A stretch of 7,712 nt of DNA from Alphaproteobacteria bacterium (GCA_029937205.1 JAPYQV010000114.1:1-7712); one strand, 5' to 3'. Positions 1 to 6,846 are shown, counted from the first letter of the stretch. Notes: generated by a model from the letters alone, not told the origin. Numbers and translations: made by a program.

Positions 1-582
1 AGCAAAAACGAGGCCGCGCAGCAGGAGGTGGAGTTTGGCCGTCTCCTCCAATTCCTCGGCCGCATAGACGGCGTCGTCCAGATTCTTTCCCGCCACTACC
101 GGGCCGTGATTGGCGAGCAGGACCGCGTGATGATCCTTGGCATATGTCGCCACTGCCTCGGCCAGGGCCATATCGCCGGGGCGGAAATAGGGCACCAGCG
201 GCAGTTTGCCAACGCGCATCACCGCATAGGCGGTAATCGGCGGCAACACATCATCGGGATCGATATCGGCGAGGGTCGAGAGCGCCACCGAATAGGTTGA
301 GTGCAGATGCACGATCGCCTTGGCGCTCGGGCGCTCGCGGTACATGGCGAAGTGGAGAAAGGCTTCCTTGGAGGGTTTGTCGCCGGCCAGCAGTTTGCCG
401 TCGGGCGACAGTTTTGAAATGCGCGCCGGGTCGAGCCGGCCCATGCAGGAATTGGTCGGCGTCACCAGCAGGCCATCCTCGACGCGATGGCTGATATTGC
501 CGGACGAGCCACAGCCATAGCCGCGCTCGAACAGCGATTTGCCGTGCAGCGCGATGCGTTCGCGAAGGGCGGTCTCGTTCAA
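1..582 (-). CDS. otnC: 3-oxo-tetronate 4-phosphate decarboxylase, class II aldolase family (partial, C-terminus cut by window edge)
   Basis: Class II aldolase/adducin-fold enzyme. The OtnC (YgbL) branch decarboxylates 3-oxo-tetronate 4-phosphate to dihydroxyacetone phosphate, directly after OtnK in cytosolic four-carbon sugar-acid catabolism. The visible 194 residues contain the family metal site: Glu73 in PSKEAF, His92 and His94 in VHLHST, and His159 in ANHGP. The N-terminal GSSGNIS motif (about 26-32) and TPTN (41-44) are phosphate/substrate-loop features of the family. OtnC proteins are about 210 residues, so only some 15-20 are missing beyond position 1. I chose the TTG start at 582 because it overlaps the otnK stop (TTGA), has an AAGGTG Shine-Dalgarno 5 nt upstream, and gives the normal N-terminus. 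The overlap implies translational coupling with otnK. Related sugar-phosphate aldolases (FucA, AraD) are the alternative, but the otnK neighbour argues for OtnC. Confidence 0.9.
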   Translation of the reverse strand, partial: MNETALRERIALHGKSLFERGYGCGSSGNISHRVEDGLLVTPTNSCMGRLDPARISKLSPDGKLLAGDKPSKEAFLHFAMYRERPSAKAIVHLHSTYSVALSTLADIDPDDVLPPITAYAVMRVGKLPLVPYFRPGDMALAEAVATYAKDHHAVLLANHGPVVAGKNLDDAVYAAEELEETAKLHLLLRGLVFA

Positions 583-1865
583 TCGAGCACCTTGAATGCC
601 TTGGTGAAGAAGTCAGGTGCGCCAAAATTACCGGATTTGAGCGCCAAGTGAAGCGGCGCATCGCCGAGGCTCATGGTCCACGGCACGCCGGGGTCGATTT
701 GTTTGCCGATCATCAGGCCGCGCACGCCGAGCGCCTGGACGGCCGCGCCCGAAGTTTCACCGCCAGCCAGGATCAGCCGACCAACACCCGCCTTGACCAG
801 GCCTTTGGTAATCTTGGCCAGCGCCCGTTCAACCAATATGCCGGCCTTGTCGCGGCCATGTTTGGCTTGCACCTTGGCGATCTCGGCCGGGCCGGCGCTG
901 GCATAGATGAGGATTGGTTTCTGCCCCAGCGTCGGCTTCGCCCAGGCGAGGGCCTCGGCGACAATGTCCTGTTTGCCACCGAGCTTCACGGCATCCACAT
1001 GAAAGGTCTGATGTCGGGTTTTTTTCAGGCGCGCGATTTGATCCAACGTCGTTTCCGAGCAACTTCCGGCGATGACCGCGGCGTGGCCGGCGGCGCGTGG
1101 CAAGCGGGCGGCATTTGCGCTCCGGCCGAGCCTACCGGCGGCGCGGAAATTGGCCGAGAGACCCTTGGCAACGCCGGAACCGCCGGTGATCAGTTTCAGA
1201 TTGGCCGAGGCGCGGCCGATATCGATCAAATTTTTGTCGCTGAGCGCATCCACGATGGCGTGGCGCTTGCCCTCCTTGCGGAGATTCTGGAGCGCCTTGG
1301 TTATCGCCTCCGGTCCCTGGTCAACGGTTTCCCACGGCACCAGTCCAACCGCAAACGGTGTTTGCGCGCCGAGCACGTCCACCAGATTGGCATTGGTCAT
1401 TGGCGTGATCGGGTGGTTGCGCATGCCCGAGGCCGAGAGAAGCACATCGCCGACAAACAGATGGCCGCGGAAAACCGTGCGGCCATTTGTCGGAAAGGCC
1501 GGGCAGGCGATGGTGATGCCGCCCTTGGCGCGCTCCAGCATGGCATCGGCGACCGGGCCGATATTGCCGCTCGGCGTCGAATCGAAAGTCGAACAATATT
1601 TAAAGAAATACTGTTTGGCGCCGGCTGATTTAAGCCAATCCATCGCCTTTAGAGATTTGCGCACGGCACGAATGGCTTGTGTATTGCGCGATTTGAGCGC
1701 CACCACCACGGCATCGGCATCCGGGACCGCCATGCCCGTCTCCGGCACGTCGATAATTTGCACGGTGCGCATGCCGCTCGCCACCAATGTGTTGCAGAGG
1801 TCGGTCGCGCCGGTCATGTCGTCGGCCACCGCACCCAACAAAATGCCTTTTTTTCTTTTTGCCAT
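579..1865 (-). CDS. otnK: 3-oxo-tetronate kinase (four-carbon acid sugar kinase, DUF1537 family)
   Basis: Complete 428-residue kinase of the four-carbon acid sugar kinase family. OtnK phosphorylates 3-oxo-tetronates at O4 with ATP, making the substrate of OtnC encoded immediately downstream. Visible family motifs, in order: ADDMTGATDL (14-23) in the substrate-binding N-domain; the CSTFDSTPSGNIGPV segment (91-105); CPAFPTNGRT (121-130); GSCSETTLDQ (267-276); and in the nucleotide-binding C-domain GGETSG (368-373) and DPGVPWTMS (391-399). The length is normal for the family (about 420). The ATG at 1865 puts the first beta strand (KGILLGAVADD) at residue 6, as expected; its Shine-Dalgarno is weak (GAAG). 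The first codons carry an A-rich tract. The gene lies 41 nt after the shortened paralogue and overlaps otnC by 4 nt, so it is very likely co-transcribed with both. The exact tetronate (threonate or erythronate derived) cannot be read from the sequence. Confidence 0.92.
   Translation of the reverse strand: MAKRKKGILLGAVADDMTGATDLCNTLVASGMRTVQIIDVPETGMAVPDADAVVVALKSRNTQAIRAVRKSLKAMDWLKSAGAKQYFFKYCSTFDSTPSGNIGPVADAMLERAKGGITIACPAFPTNGRTVFRGHLFVGDVLLSASGMRNHPITPMTNANLVDVLGAQTPFAVGLVPWETVDQGPEAITKALQNLRKEGKRHAIVDALSDKNLIDIGRASANLKLITGGSGVAKGLSANFRAAGRLGRSANAARLPRAAGHAAVIAGSCSETTLDQIARLKKTRHQTFHVDAVKLGGKQDIVAEALAWAKPTLGQKPILIYASAGPAEIAKVQAKHGRDKAGILVERALAKITKGLVKAGVGRLILAGGETSGAAVQALGVRGLMIGKQIDPGVPWTMSLGDAPLHLALKSGNFGAPDFFTKAFKVLD
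588..593 (-). promoter_or_regulatory. Ribosome binding site of otnC, inside the end of otnK
   Basis: On the minus strand AAGGTG lies 5 nt upstream of the TTG at 582. No ATG gives a sensible start nearby, so this site supports the unusual TTG initiation codon overlapping the otnK stop. Confidence 0.55.
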
Positions 1866-1906
1866 ATGTCGCTTCGTTATTCAGACGAAAGGAATTACGT
1901 CGTCGC

Positions 1907-2521
1907 CTATTTCAGCGTTTGCAAGGCGCGTGTGAAAAATTCTGCGTCGCCAAAACTGCCGCCCTTTAGCGCCAGATGGATCGGCCGCTCGCCAAGGGAC
2001 ATGGTCCAGGGCACGCCAACATCGATCTTCGGGCCGATACGGAGCGAGCGGATCTTAAGCGCCTTGATGGTTTCGCCTGAAGTTGCACTGCCGGCCAGGA
2101 TCAATTGACCGACGCCGGCCTTGACCAGGCCCTTGGATATTTTCGCCAGGCATTCTTCAACCAAATTCCGGGATTTCACTATGCCGTGTTTGCGCCGTAT
2201 CTTCTTCAACGCCACGGCATCCACGCTCGAATATATCTGTTGCGCACCGCGTGCCTGTAGCCAACGAAGCGCCGCGAGAGATTGGCGTATCGCATCTTTG
2301 GCGGGGGCTGTGCGTGTATTGAGAGCGATGACCACTGCGTCCGCATCGCGTACAACCTTGTCCTTTTGCGGAATGCCGATTTCCTGAATGGTTCGCATGC
2401 CCTGGCCCACCAGGGTGTAGCAAAGGTCGGTTGCGCCGGCGATATCGTCCGCGATGGCACCGAGAAGAATTTTTCCTTTCTTCTTCGGCACTGTTTTATT
2501 GACCCGTCTTATTGTTGCCAT
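1907..2521 (-). CDS. Internally deleted OtnK paralogue (DUF1537 N- and C-terminal ends joined, centre missing)
   Basis: A 204-codon uninterrupted frame, about half the length of OtnK. Residues 17-95 align without gaps to OtnK 7-85 (about 45 of 79 identical by my count), and residues 96-204 align without gaps to OtnK 320-428 (about 63 of 109). OtnK residues 86-319 (234 residues, 702 bp) have no counterpart. The lost part holds the CSTFDST...GNIGPV loop, the PTNGRT segment and the GSCSETT motif. The retained nucleotide motif is also changed: GGETSG in OtnK, GSATSG here (144-149). The N-terminal motif reads ADDIAGATDL (24-33), with the usual Thr now Ala. Kinase activity is therefore unlikely. 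The start is well supported: ATG at 2521 with an AGGGGG Shine-Dalgarno 4 nt upstream, 8 nt after the gcdH stop. It is probably a decaying duplicate that remains translatable; a regulatory or binding role is only a possibility. Confidence 0.8.
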   Translation of the reverse strand: MATIRRVNKTVPKKKGKILLGAIADDIAGATDLCYTLVGQGMRTIQEIGIPQKDKVVRDADAVVIALNTRTAPAKDAIRQSLAALRWLQARGAQQIYSSVDAVALKKIRRKHGIVKSRNLVEECLAKISKGLVKAGVGQLILAGSATSGETIKALKIRSLRIGPKIDVGVPWTMSLGERPIHLALKGGSFGDAEFFTRALQTLK

Positions 2522-2525
2522 GCCG

Positions 2526-2531
2526 CCCCCT
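2526..2531 (-). promoter_or_regulatory. Strong ribosome binding site of the shortened otnK paralogue
   Basis: AGGGGG on the minus strand, 4 nt before the ATG at 2521, overlapping the TAG stop of gcdH. Its quality indicates that the shortened frame can still be translated and is coupled to gcdH. Confidence 0.55.
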
Positions 2532-3798
2532 AGAAAAAAGCCTGTATGCCGGTTTGTGCCCGGCCGAGGATGAGGGCGTGCACGTCGTGCGTGCCCTCGT
2601 AGGTGTTGACCGCCTCCAAATTCATAACGTGGCGAATGACATGATACTCATCCGAAACGCCGTTGCCGCCATGCATGTCGCGTGCGGCGCGGGCGATGTC
2701 GATCGCCTTGCCGCAGGAATTGCGTTTGATGAGAGAAATTGTTTCCGGCGCGAGCTGTCCCTCGTCAAACAGGCGCCCGGCGCGCAGGCAGGCTTGCAGG
2801 CCGATGGAGATTTCGGTCTGCATGTCAGCGAGTTTTTTCTGGATCAGCTGATTGGCCGCGAGCGGGCGATTGAACTGCTTGCGCTCGAGGGTGTAGCTCC
2901 GTGCCGCGTGCCAGCAGAATTCAGCCGCGCCGAGCGCACCCCAGGCAATGCCATAGCGCGCCCGGTTGAGGCAACCGAACGGCCCACCCAGGCCGGACGC
3001 GTCGGGCAGTTCATTTTCCGCCGGCACGAACACTTCGTCCATCTGGATCATGCCGGTGATCGACGCGCGCAACGAAAACTTGCCCTCGATTTTCGGCGCG
3101 GCCAATCCGGCCATGCCTTTTTCCAGGATGTAGCCGCGGATTACACCGGCGTCGTTTTTGGCCCAAATGATGAACACATCGGCGATGGGCGAATTGGTTA
3201 TCCAGTTTTTTGCTCCCGACAGGAGAAATCCGCCATCGGTGCTTTTGGCGCGGGTCACCATGGCGCCCGGATCCGAGCCGTGATCCGGCTCGGTTAAGCC
3301 GAAGCATCCGACCCACTCTCCGGTGGCCAGTCGCGGTAGGTATTTTTGTTTCTGGTCTTCGCTGCCATAGACGCTGATCGGATGCATAACGAGACTTGAC
3401 TGCACACTCATGGCCGAGCGGTAGCCCGAGTCCACATACTCAATCTCGCGCGCCATCAAGCCATAACACACATAGGAAACGCCGGCGCAGCCATAGCCGT
3501 CGATGGTCGCACCCAACATACCGAGCGCGCCCATCTCGTTCATGATTTCGCGGTCAAAGCGCTCGTGCCGATTGGCCTCGAGAATACGCGGCATGAGTTG
3601 TTCCTGGGCGTAGGCGTGGGCGGTATCGCGCACCAGGCATTCTTCTTTCGAGAATTGCTCGCCGAGAAGAAAGGGGTCTTCCCACACGAATTCAGGGCGA
3701 GATTTGGCGCGCGCGGGTTTGGCGGGCTTGCCCGCGTCCCTGACAGTGGCCGTATTTGTGGCCGTATTTGTGGCCGCGTGTGCGGCGGGCTCGCTCAT
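2530..3798 (-). CDS. gcdH: Glutaryl-CoA dehydrogenase (acyl-CoA dehydrogenase family)
   Basis: FAD-dependent enzyme that oxidises and decarboxylates glutaryl-CoA to crotonyl-CoA and CO2 in lysine, tryptophan and glutarate degradation, passing electrons to electron-transfer flavoprotein. The 422-residue product carries hallmark GCDH segments: FVWEDPF (37-43), [17 protein letters not shown] (125-141; its Arg127 matches the Arg linked to glutaryl carboxylate binding in the human enzyme), [14 protein letters not shown] (165-178), [15 protein letters not shown] (236-250), [15 protein letters not shown] (281-295), and NTYEGTHD (398-405) with catalytic Glu401. The frame stays open upstream to 3972, but I start at the ATG at 3798. 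It has a GGAGAG Shine-Dalgarno 5 nt upstream, and the extra 58 residues resemble nothing in the family. Residues 2-35 form an Ala/Thr/Lys-rich low-complexity leader before the conserved domain, longer than usual. It appears to be the first gene of the minus-strand set. Confidence 0.95.
   Translation of the reverse strand: MSEPAAHAATNTATNTATVRDAGKPAKPARAKSRPEFVWEDPFLLGEQFSKEECLVRDTAHAYAQEQLMPRILEANRHERFDREIMNEMGALGMLGATIDGYGCAGVSYVCYGLMAREIEYVDSGYRSAMSVQSSLVMHPISVYGSEDQKQKYLPRLATGEWVGCFGLTEPDHGSDPGAMVTRAKSTDGGFLLSGAKNWITNSPIADVFIIWAKNDAGVIRGYILEKGMAGLAAPKIEGKFSLRASITGMIQMDEVFVPAENELPDASGLGGPFGCLNRARYGIAWGALGAAEFCWHAARSYTLERKQFNRPLAANQLIQKKLADMQTEISIGLQACLRAGRLFDEGQLAPETISLIKRNSCGKAIDIARAARDMHGGNGVSDEYHVIRHVMNLEAVNTYEGTHDVHALILGRAQTGIQAFF
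3746..3781. repeat. 12-bp tandem repeat in the gcdH leader
   Basis: The unit GTGGCCGTATTT (plus strand) occurs twice exactly (3746-3757, 3758-3769), followed by a diverged third unit (3770-3781). In the gcdH frame it encodes ATNT-ATNT within the low-complexity N-terminus. The 12-bp period keeps the frame. Confidence 0.85.
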
Positions 3799-3944
3799 GG
3801 CTTCTCTCCGTGCAGGCAATTTCAGCAGCTTCTTTCTAACATTGCTGGGGGTGCGCTCCAACCCTGTCGGTCGCGATATCGGTGCTGTCAATATTTGCCG
3901 GTGGGCGCGACAATGAGTTTCTGACCCGCCATTCGGTATCCAAT
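3799..3944. promoter_or_regulatory. Divergent intergenic region between gcdH and the first DMT transporter
   Basis: A 146-bp stretch that must hold promoters for the minus-strand gcdH-otnKC set and the plus-strand transporter pair. On the minus strand TTGACA (3891 down to 3886) matches a sigma70 -35 element exactly. No convincing -10 lies 16-18 nt downstream, where the sequence is GACAGG-like, so the call is weak. I see no operator-like inverted repeat. If the transporter instead started at the GTG at 3882, part of this region would be coding. Confidence 0.3.
3804..3809 (-). promoter_or_regulatory. Ribosome binding site deciding the gcdH start
   Basis: GGAGAG on the minus strand, 5 nt upstream of the ATG at 3798. 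It selects this start over upstream in-frame codons extending to 3972. Confidence 0.65.
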
Positions 3945-4871
3945 GTGAGCAATCCGCCATCAGACAGGGCAACCGGTGCCAGCCCGCAGCAAACCGGCGC
4001 GTTGCCGATTGCCTTGCTGCTCGTGCTCGGTATGGGCTTCGGCGCGAGCTTCACGTTGAACAAGCTCGCCACCACCAACGGCGTGCCGTTTATACCCTAT
4101 GTGTTTTGGCAATCCGCAGGTGCCGCGCTATTGCTCGGCGTTGCGGCCGCGGCGCTGCGCCAGCTGCCCGCCGTGACGGGCGCGCATATCCGCATTTACG
4201 TTGTGATGGCACTCCTCAACGTGGCGATTCCTTATTCGGTATTGAGCTATGTGGCGCCCAAGCTGCCGGCCGGCCTGTTGCCGATCGGCCTCGCCCTGGT
4301 GCCGGGTGTGATCTATCTGATGGCCTTGGCGCTGCGCCTGGAGCGCTTCGGGTTGCTGCGCTTCGGCGGTATCTGCCTCGGCCTGGTCGGCGTGCTGGTA
4401 ATTTTACTGCCCAAGGCCAGCCTACCAGAGCCCGGTATGGCGGGGTGGCTGGCGCTGAGCCTGGTGGCAACGCTCGCCTTTTCGTTACGCGCCGTTTTGG
4501 TGCCGCTGATGCGCCCACCCGCAACAACGTCGCTCTCTCTCGCCTGCGGTCTTCTTGTCGCCGCCACCCTCATCATGTTGGTCATCATGGCGGCGAGCGG
4601 CGAATGGTGGGCTTTCGAGGGTGAATTCGGCATCGGTCAGGGTGCGGTTATTGCCGGCATGTTTAACAATGCGCTGATCCTGGTGCTGATTTTCGCCATT
4701 ATCCGCCTCTCCGGCCCGGTGTTTTTTGGTGGCGTCAATTACATTTCCATGTTGGTTGGCGTGGCGCTGGGAATTATTGTTTTCGACGAACGCAATTCGA
4801 TTTGGGTTTGGCTCGCCATCGCCTTGGTGCTTGCCGGCCTCTATCTGGTTAACCGCGGTAAGGCGCGTTGA
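3945..4871 (+). CDS. EamA/DMT-superfamily transporter, copy 1
   Basis: Inner-membrane protein of the drug/metabolite transporter superfamily. Ten hydrophobic segments fit roughly residues 19-37, 50-70, 82-102, 109-131, 140-157, 165-185, 195-217, 232-254, 257-280 and 285-303, the usual two five-helix EamA repeats. The second repeat ends with [15 protein letters not shown] followed by VFDE (279-282), close to the family GE motif. The frame opens upstream with a GTG at 3882. I prefer the GTG at 3945 (308 residues) because it places the first helix one residue from where the adjacent paralogue has it. Neither start has a clear Shine-Dalgarno. It shares [31 protein letters not shown] and GPVFF with the next gene. 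The substrate is unknown; amino acids, metabolites or drugs are all possible for this family. Confidence 0.85.
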   Translation: MSNPPSDRATGASPQQTGALPIALLLVLGMGFGASFTLNKLATTNGVPFIPYVFWQSAGAALLLGVAAAALRQLPAVTGAHIRIYVVMALLNVAIPYSVLSYVAPKLPAGLLPIGLALVPGVIYLMALALRLERFGLLRFGGICLGLVGVLVILLPKASLPEPGMAGWLALSLVATLAFSLRAVLVPLMRPPATTSLSLACGLLVAATLIMLVIMAASGEWWAFEGEFGIGQGAVIAGMFNNALILVLIFAIIRLSGPVFFGGVNYISMLVGVALGIIVFDERNSIWVWLAIALVLAGLYLVNRGKAR

Positions 4872-4928
4872 CATTGCTTTTGACGCGACGGCAATTAGCA
4901 ACTCTGAAAACCCGGCGGAACCTCTCAT

Positions 4929-5924
4929 ATGGCTGACAGCAAAACCGAAGCGGCCCGCGCCGCCTGGCGGAGTCCGGGCGCTGTTCCCGTTCTGATGCTG
5001 TTTGTTCTCGGGATGTCTTTGGCGCTGGTGCTCGTGTTCAACCGCGTCGCCGTCGACAATGGCGTGCCATTCATCCCTTATGTATTCTGGCAGTCGTTCG
5101 GTGGTTGCGTCATCCTCCTGATTTTGGCGCTGACGTTGAGTGGATTTCCACCGATAAGTTGGGTGCATGCGCGTGTCTATGTCGTTACCGGCACCCTGAA
5201 TCTAACCATTCCCTATCTGATTTTCGCTTTTGTAGCGTCCAAGGTGCCGACGGGAATTCTGAGCCTCGGCCTCTCTCTGGTTCCGGTAACCATCTATGCG
5301 CTGGCATTGATGTTTCGCCTCGACAGTTTTCGGATCGTCCGCTTTTTTGGCATTCTGTTGGGTCTGGCCGGGCTACTGCTAGTCCTCCTGCCGAAGGCGA
5401 GCTTGCCGTCTCCGGATATGGTTGGCTGGGTGGCGCTCGGCCTCGTGGCGCCGCTTTGTTATGCACTGAACGCGATCTGTGTCGCCATGCTGCGGCCGCC
5501 CGAGGGTGACTCGGTGCAACTCGCCGGCGGTTTGATGTTCGCCGGCAGCATCTCCATGCTGGCGGTGATGGCGGTAACCGGCGAATGGTGGGCATTCGAC
5601 GGCACTTTCGGAGATGGTCACTGGGCAACCATTGCCGCGATGGCCAACAACGCGCTCACCTTCTATCTGATCTTTGAGTTAATCAAGCGTGCCGGACCGG
5701 TGTTTTTCTCGATGGTGAACTATGTCGTCACCTTGACCAGCATGGGTCTTGGTATCTGGTTATTCCGGGACGCGCACAGCCTGTGGATTTGGGCGGCGCT
5801 GGCGTTAATCGGCGCCAGCCTCGTGCTGGTCAATTTCATCTCGTATTGGTCAATTTCATTTCGTTGGGCGGCCGTTAGTAAATTTATGGGCGGCATCATG
5901 CGTCGCCTACGGCGCCTATTCTGA
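4929..5924 (+). CDS. EamA/DMT-superfamily transporter, copy 2, with frameshifted C-terminal tail
   Basis: Ten-helix DMT-family membrane protein, clearly a tandem paralogue of the preceding gene and 57 nt downstream, so probably co-transcribed. The ATG at 4929 gives a 331-residue product. The last 26 residues, after VNFIS at about 301-305, lack a counterpart in copy 1. They result from a 20-bp tandem duplication at 5827-5866: the second copy read in the original frame gives LVNFISLGGR then TAG at 5876-5878, which would make 309 residues against 308 in copy 1. The present tail is hydrophobic/basic and ends RRLRRLF. At the family GE position copy 2 has FRDAHS where copy 1 has FDERNS, so the conserved Glu is Asp here. 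The transmembrane core is complete, so transport function may persist. The substrate is unknown. The 3' end overlaps the convergent oxygenase gene by 9 bp. Confidence 0.85.
   Translation: MADSKTEAARAAWRSPGAVPVLMLFVLGMSLALVLVFNRVAVDNGVPFIPYVFWQSFGGCVILLILALTLSGFPPISWVHARVYVVTGTLNLTIPYLIFAFVASKVPTGILSLGLSLVPVTIYALALMFRLDSFRIVRFFGILLGLAGLLLVLLPKASLPSPDMVGWVALGLVAPLCYALNAICVAMLRPPEGDSVQLAGGLMFAGSISMLAVMAVTGEWWAFDGTFGDGHWATIAAMANNALTFYLIFELIKRAGPVFFSMVNYVVTLTSMGLGIWLFRDAHSLWIWAALALIGASLVLVNFISYWSISFRWAAVSKFMGGIMRRLRRLF
5827..5866. repeat. 20-bp imperfect tandem duplication, frameshifting
   Basis: TGGTCAATTTCATCTCGTAT (5827-5846) is followed directly by TGGTCAATTTCATTTCGTTG (5847-5866), 17 of 20 identical. 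Since 20 is not a multiple of three, the copy shifts the frame at the 3' end of the second transporter gene. Confidence 0.9.
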
Positions 5925-6773
5925 CGAAATCGCAGACGATTCGAAAGTCGATTCGAACTCAGGCGCGCGCAGTTTCTCGAATTTCCGGGTGAGGTGTTCG
6001 CCCGAAGTGATGGGCGCATATTTGGGCGGATTGTCCGGTCCATGGCAGTTGGCCAGGCACTCTACCGGTGCATCGTAATTGGGTTGGTGAAAGAACAGCA
6101 TCGAAGTCTTGCTGAGATGGGCCGCCTCACGCGGTGGATTTGTCACGCGGTGCATCGTCGAGACCCATTGGTCGTTGGTCCAATCAGCCATCAGATCGCC
6201 GATATTAATATTGAAGGCGCCGGGGATATGCGGCACCGTTTCCCACTCCCCGTCCTTGCGCAGCACCTGAAGGCCACCGATGTCGGTATCGGTGTGGACG
6301 ATCGTGAGGCTGCCATAATCGCAATGCGCACCGCCGCGCAGTTGGTTTGGTTTTGGCGCGTCGGGTTGGGCCGGATAATGATTGATGCAAAAACACGTAA
6401 TATGGCGATCGATCTTGTCTTCGAAAAAATTTTCGTCCAGGCCAAGCCCGAGCGCGAAAATACGCATCAAGGTGCCGGCCAACGTCTCCATTTCGCGGTA
6501 ATAGTTTTCGCAGAGTTCGCGCATGTTTCCTGGCCGGTCGGGCCAAATATTGGGCGGGAAATAGGGCGCCCCGGCCGCGCCGAAATGATATTCGTCAAAC
6601 GGGTGATCGAACGGGCCGGTGTTGAAGGATTCACGCAGATCGGTCGGCATCTCTTCGTCCATACTGTAGGCGAGGCTGTGACTCTCCGAGGGCGAATAGC
6701 CGCGCAAGCGGTCGGCGGGCAGTTTGTGGCGCATCTTCTCCCAATGGGGCTGATCACTCTCTCCCCATTTCAT
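5916..6773 (-). CDS. 2-oxoglutarate/Fe(II)-dependent oxygenase, isopenicillin N synthase-like, 5'-truncated
   Basis: 285-residue non-haem iron oxygenase of the isopenicillin N synthase-like (2OG-FeII_Oxy) family. The double-stranded beta-helix core is present: CINHYP (129-134), the iron ligands His150 and Asp152 in GGAHCDYGSLT, His208 in STMHRV, and KTS (222-224) at the place of the RxS 2-oxoglutarate-binding motif, followed by LFFHQPNYDAP. The N-terminal part begins abruptly at KMRHKLPADRLRGYSP, which in relatives follows about 70 residues of DIOX_N domain. Here the reading frame is closed by a TAG a few codons upstream of the ATG, and the sequence before it shows no DIOX_N resemblance. The start has no good Shine-Dalgarno. 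The C-terminus carries a 4-residue repeat (FEST-FESS). The substrate is unknown. It may be a truncated pseudogene or a naturally short variant. Confidence 0.75.
   Translation of the reverse strand: MKWGESDQPHWEKMRHKLPADRLRGYSPSESHSLAYSMDEEMPTDLRESFNTGPFDHPFDEYHFGAAGAPYFPPNIWPDRPGNMRELCENYYREMETLAGTLMRIFALGLGLDENFFEDKIDRHITCFCINHYPAQPDAPKPNQLRGGAHCDYGSLTIVHTDTDIGGLQVLRKDGEWETVPHIPGAFNINIGDLMADWTNDQWVSTMHRVTNPPREAAHLSKTSMLFFHQPNYDAPVECLANCHGPDNPPKYAPITSGEHLTRKFEKLRAPEFESTFESSAISSE
5937..5960. repeat. 12-bp tandem repeat at the 3' end of the oxygenase gene
   Basis: CGATTCGAAAGT (5937-5948) is followed by CGATTCGAACTC (5949-5960); the first 9 bases are identical. On the minus strand it encodes FEST/FESS near the C-terminus. 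Confidence 0.7.
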
Positions 6774-6846
6774 TTTATATATGCCGGTCTACTTCGCTTG
6801 GTCCAAGTGTGGGGCTCCGGCAACCACACGCTGTCAGGTTAATGAA

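Noticed and set aside
648..1935. Long plus-strand frames opposite otnK (648-1628 and 1072-1935)
   Set aside because: They are antisense to a gene with full family motifs, show no recognisable domain, and are typical open antisense frames in GC-rich DNA.
2512..3297. 261-codon plus-strand frame opposite gcdH
   Set aside because: Shadow of a highly conserved dehydrogenase; no plausible protein features.
3863..3891. Sigma70 promoter with TTGACA for gcdH
   Set aside because: The -35 match is exact, but no acceptable -10 lies at 16-18 nt, so it is mentioned only within the intergenic entry.
3882..3944. GTG start at 3882 for the first DMT transporter
   Set aside because: It would add 21 residues absent from the paralogue and no ribosome binding site supports it. 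The GTG at 3945 aligns the N-termini within one residue. Not fully excluded.
3799..3972. 58-residue N-terminal extension of gcdH
   Set aside because: A strong GGAGAG ribosome binding site sits before the ATG at 3798, and the extension resembles nothing in the family.
5904..5914. CGCC-TAC-GGCG hairpin near the convergent gene ends as a bidirectional terminator
   Set aside because: The 4-bp stem without T-runs is too weak, and it lies in coding sequence of the extended transporter.
5994..6842. 282-codon plus-strand frame opposite the oxygenase gene
   Set aside because: The minus strand carries the HxD...H iron site and family sequence; the plus-strand product has no recognisable motif.
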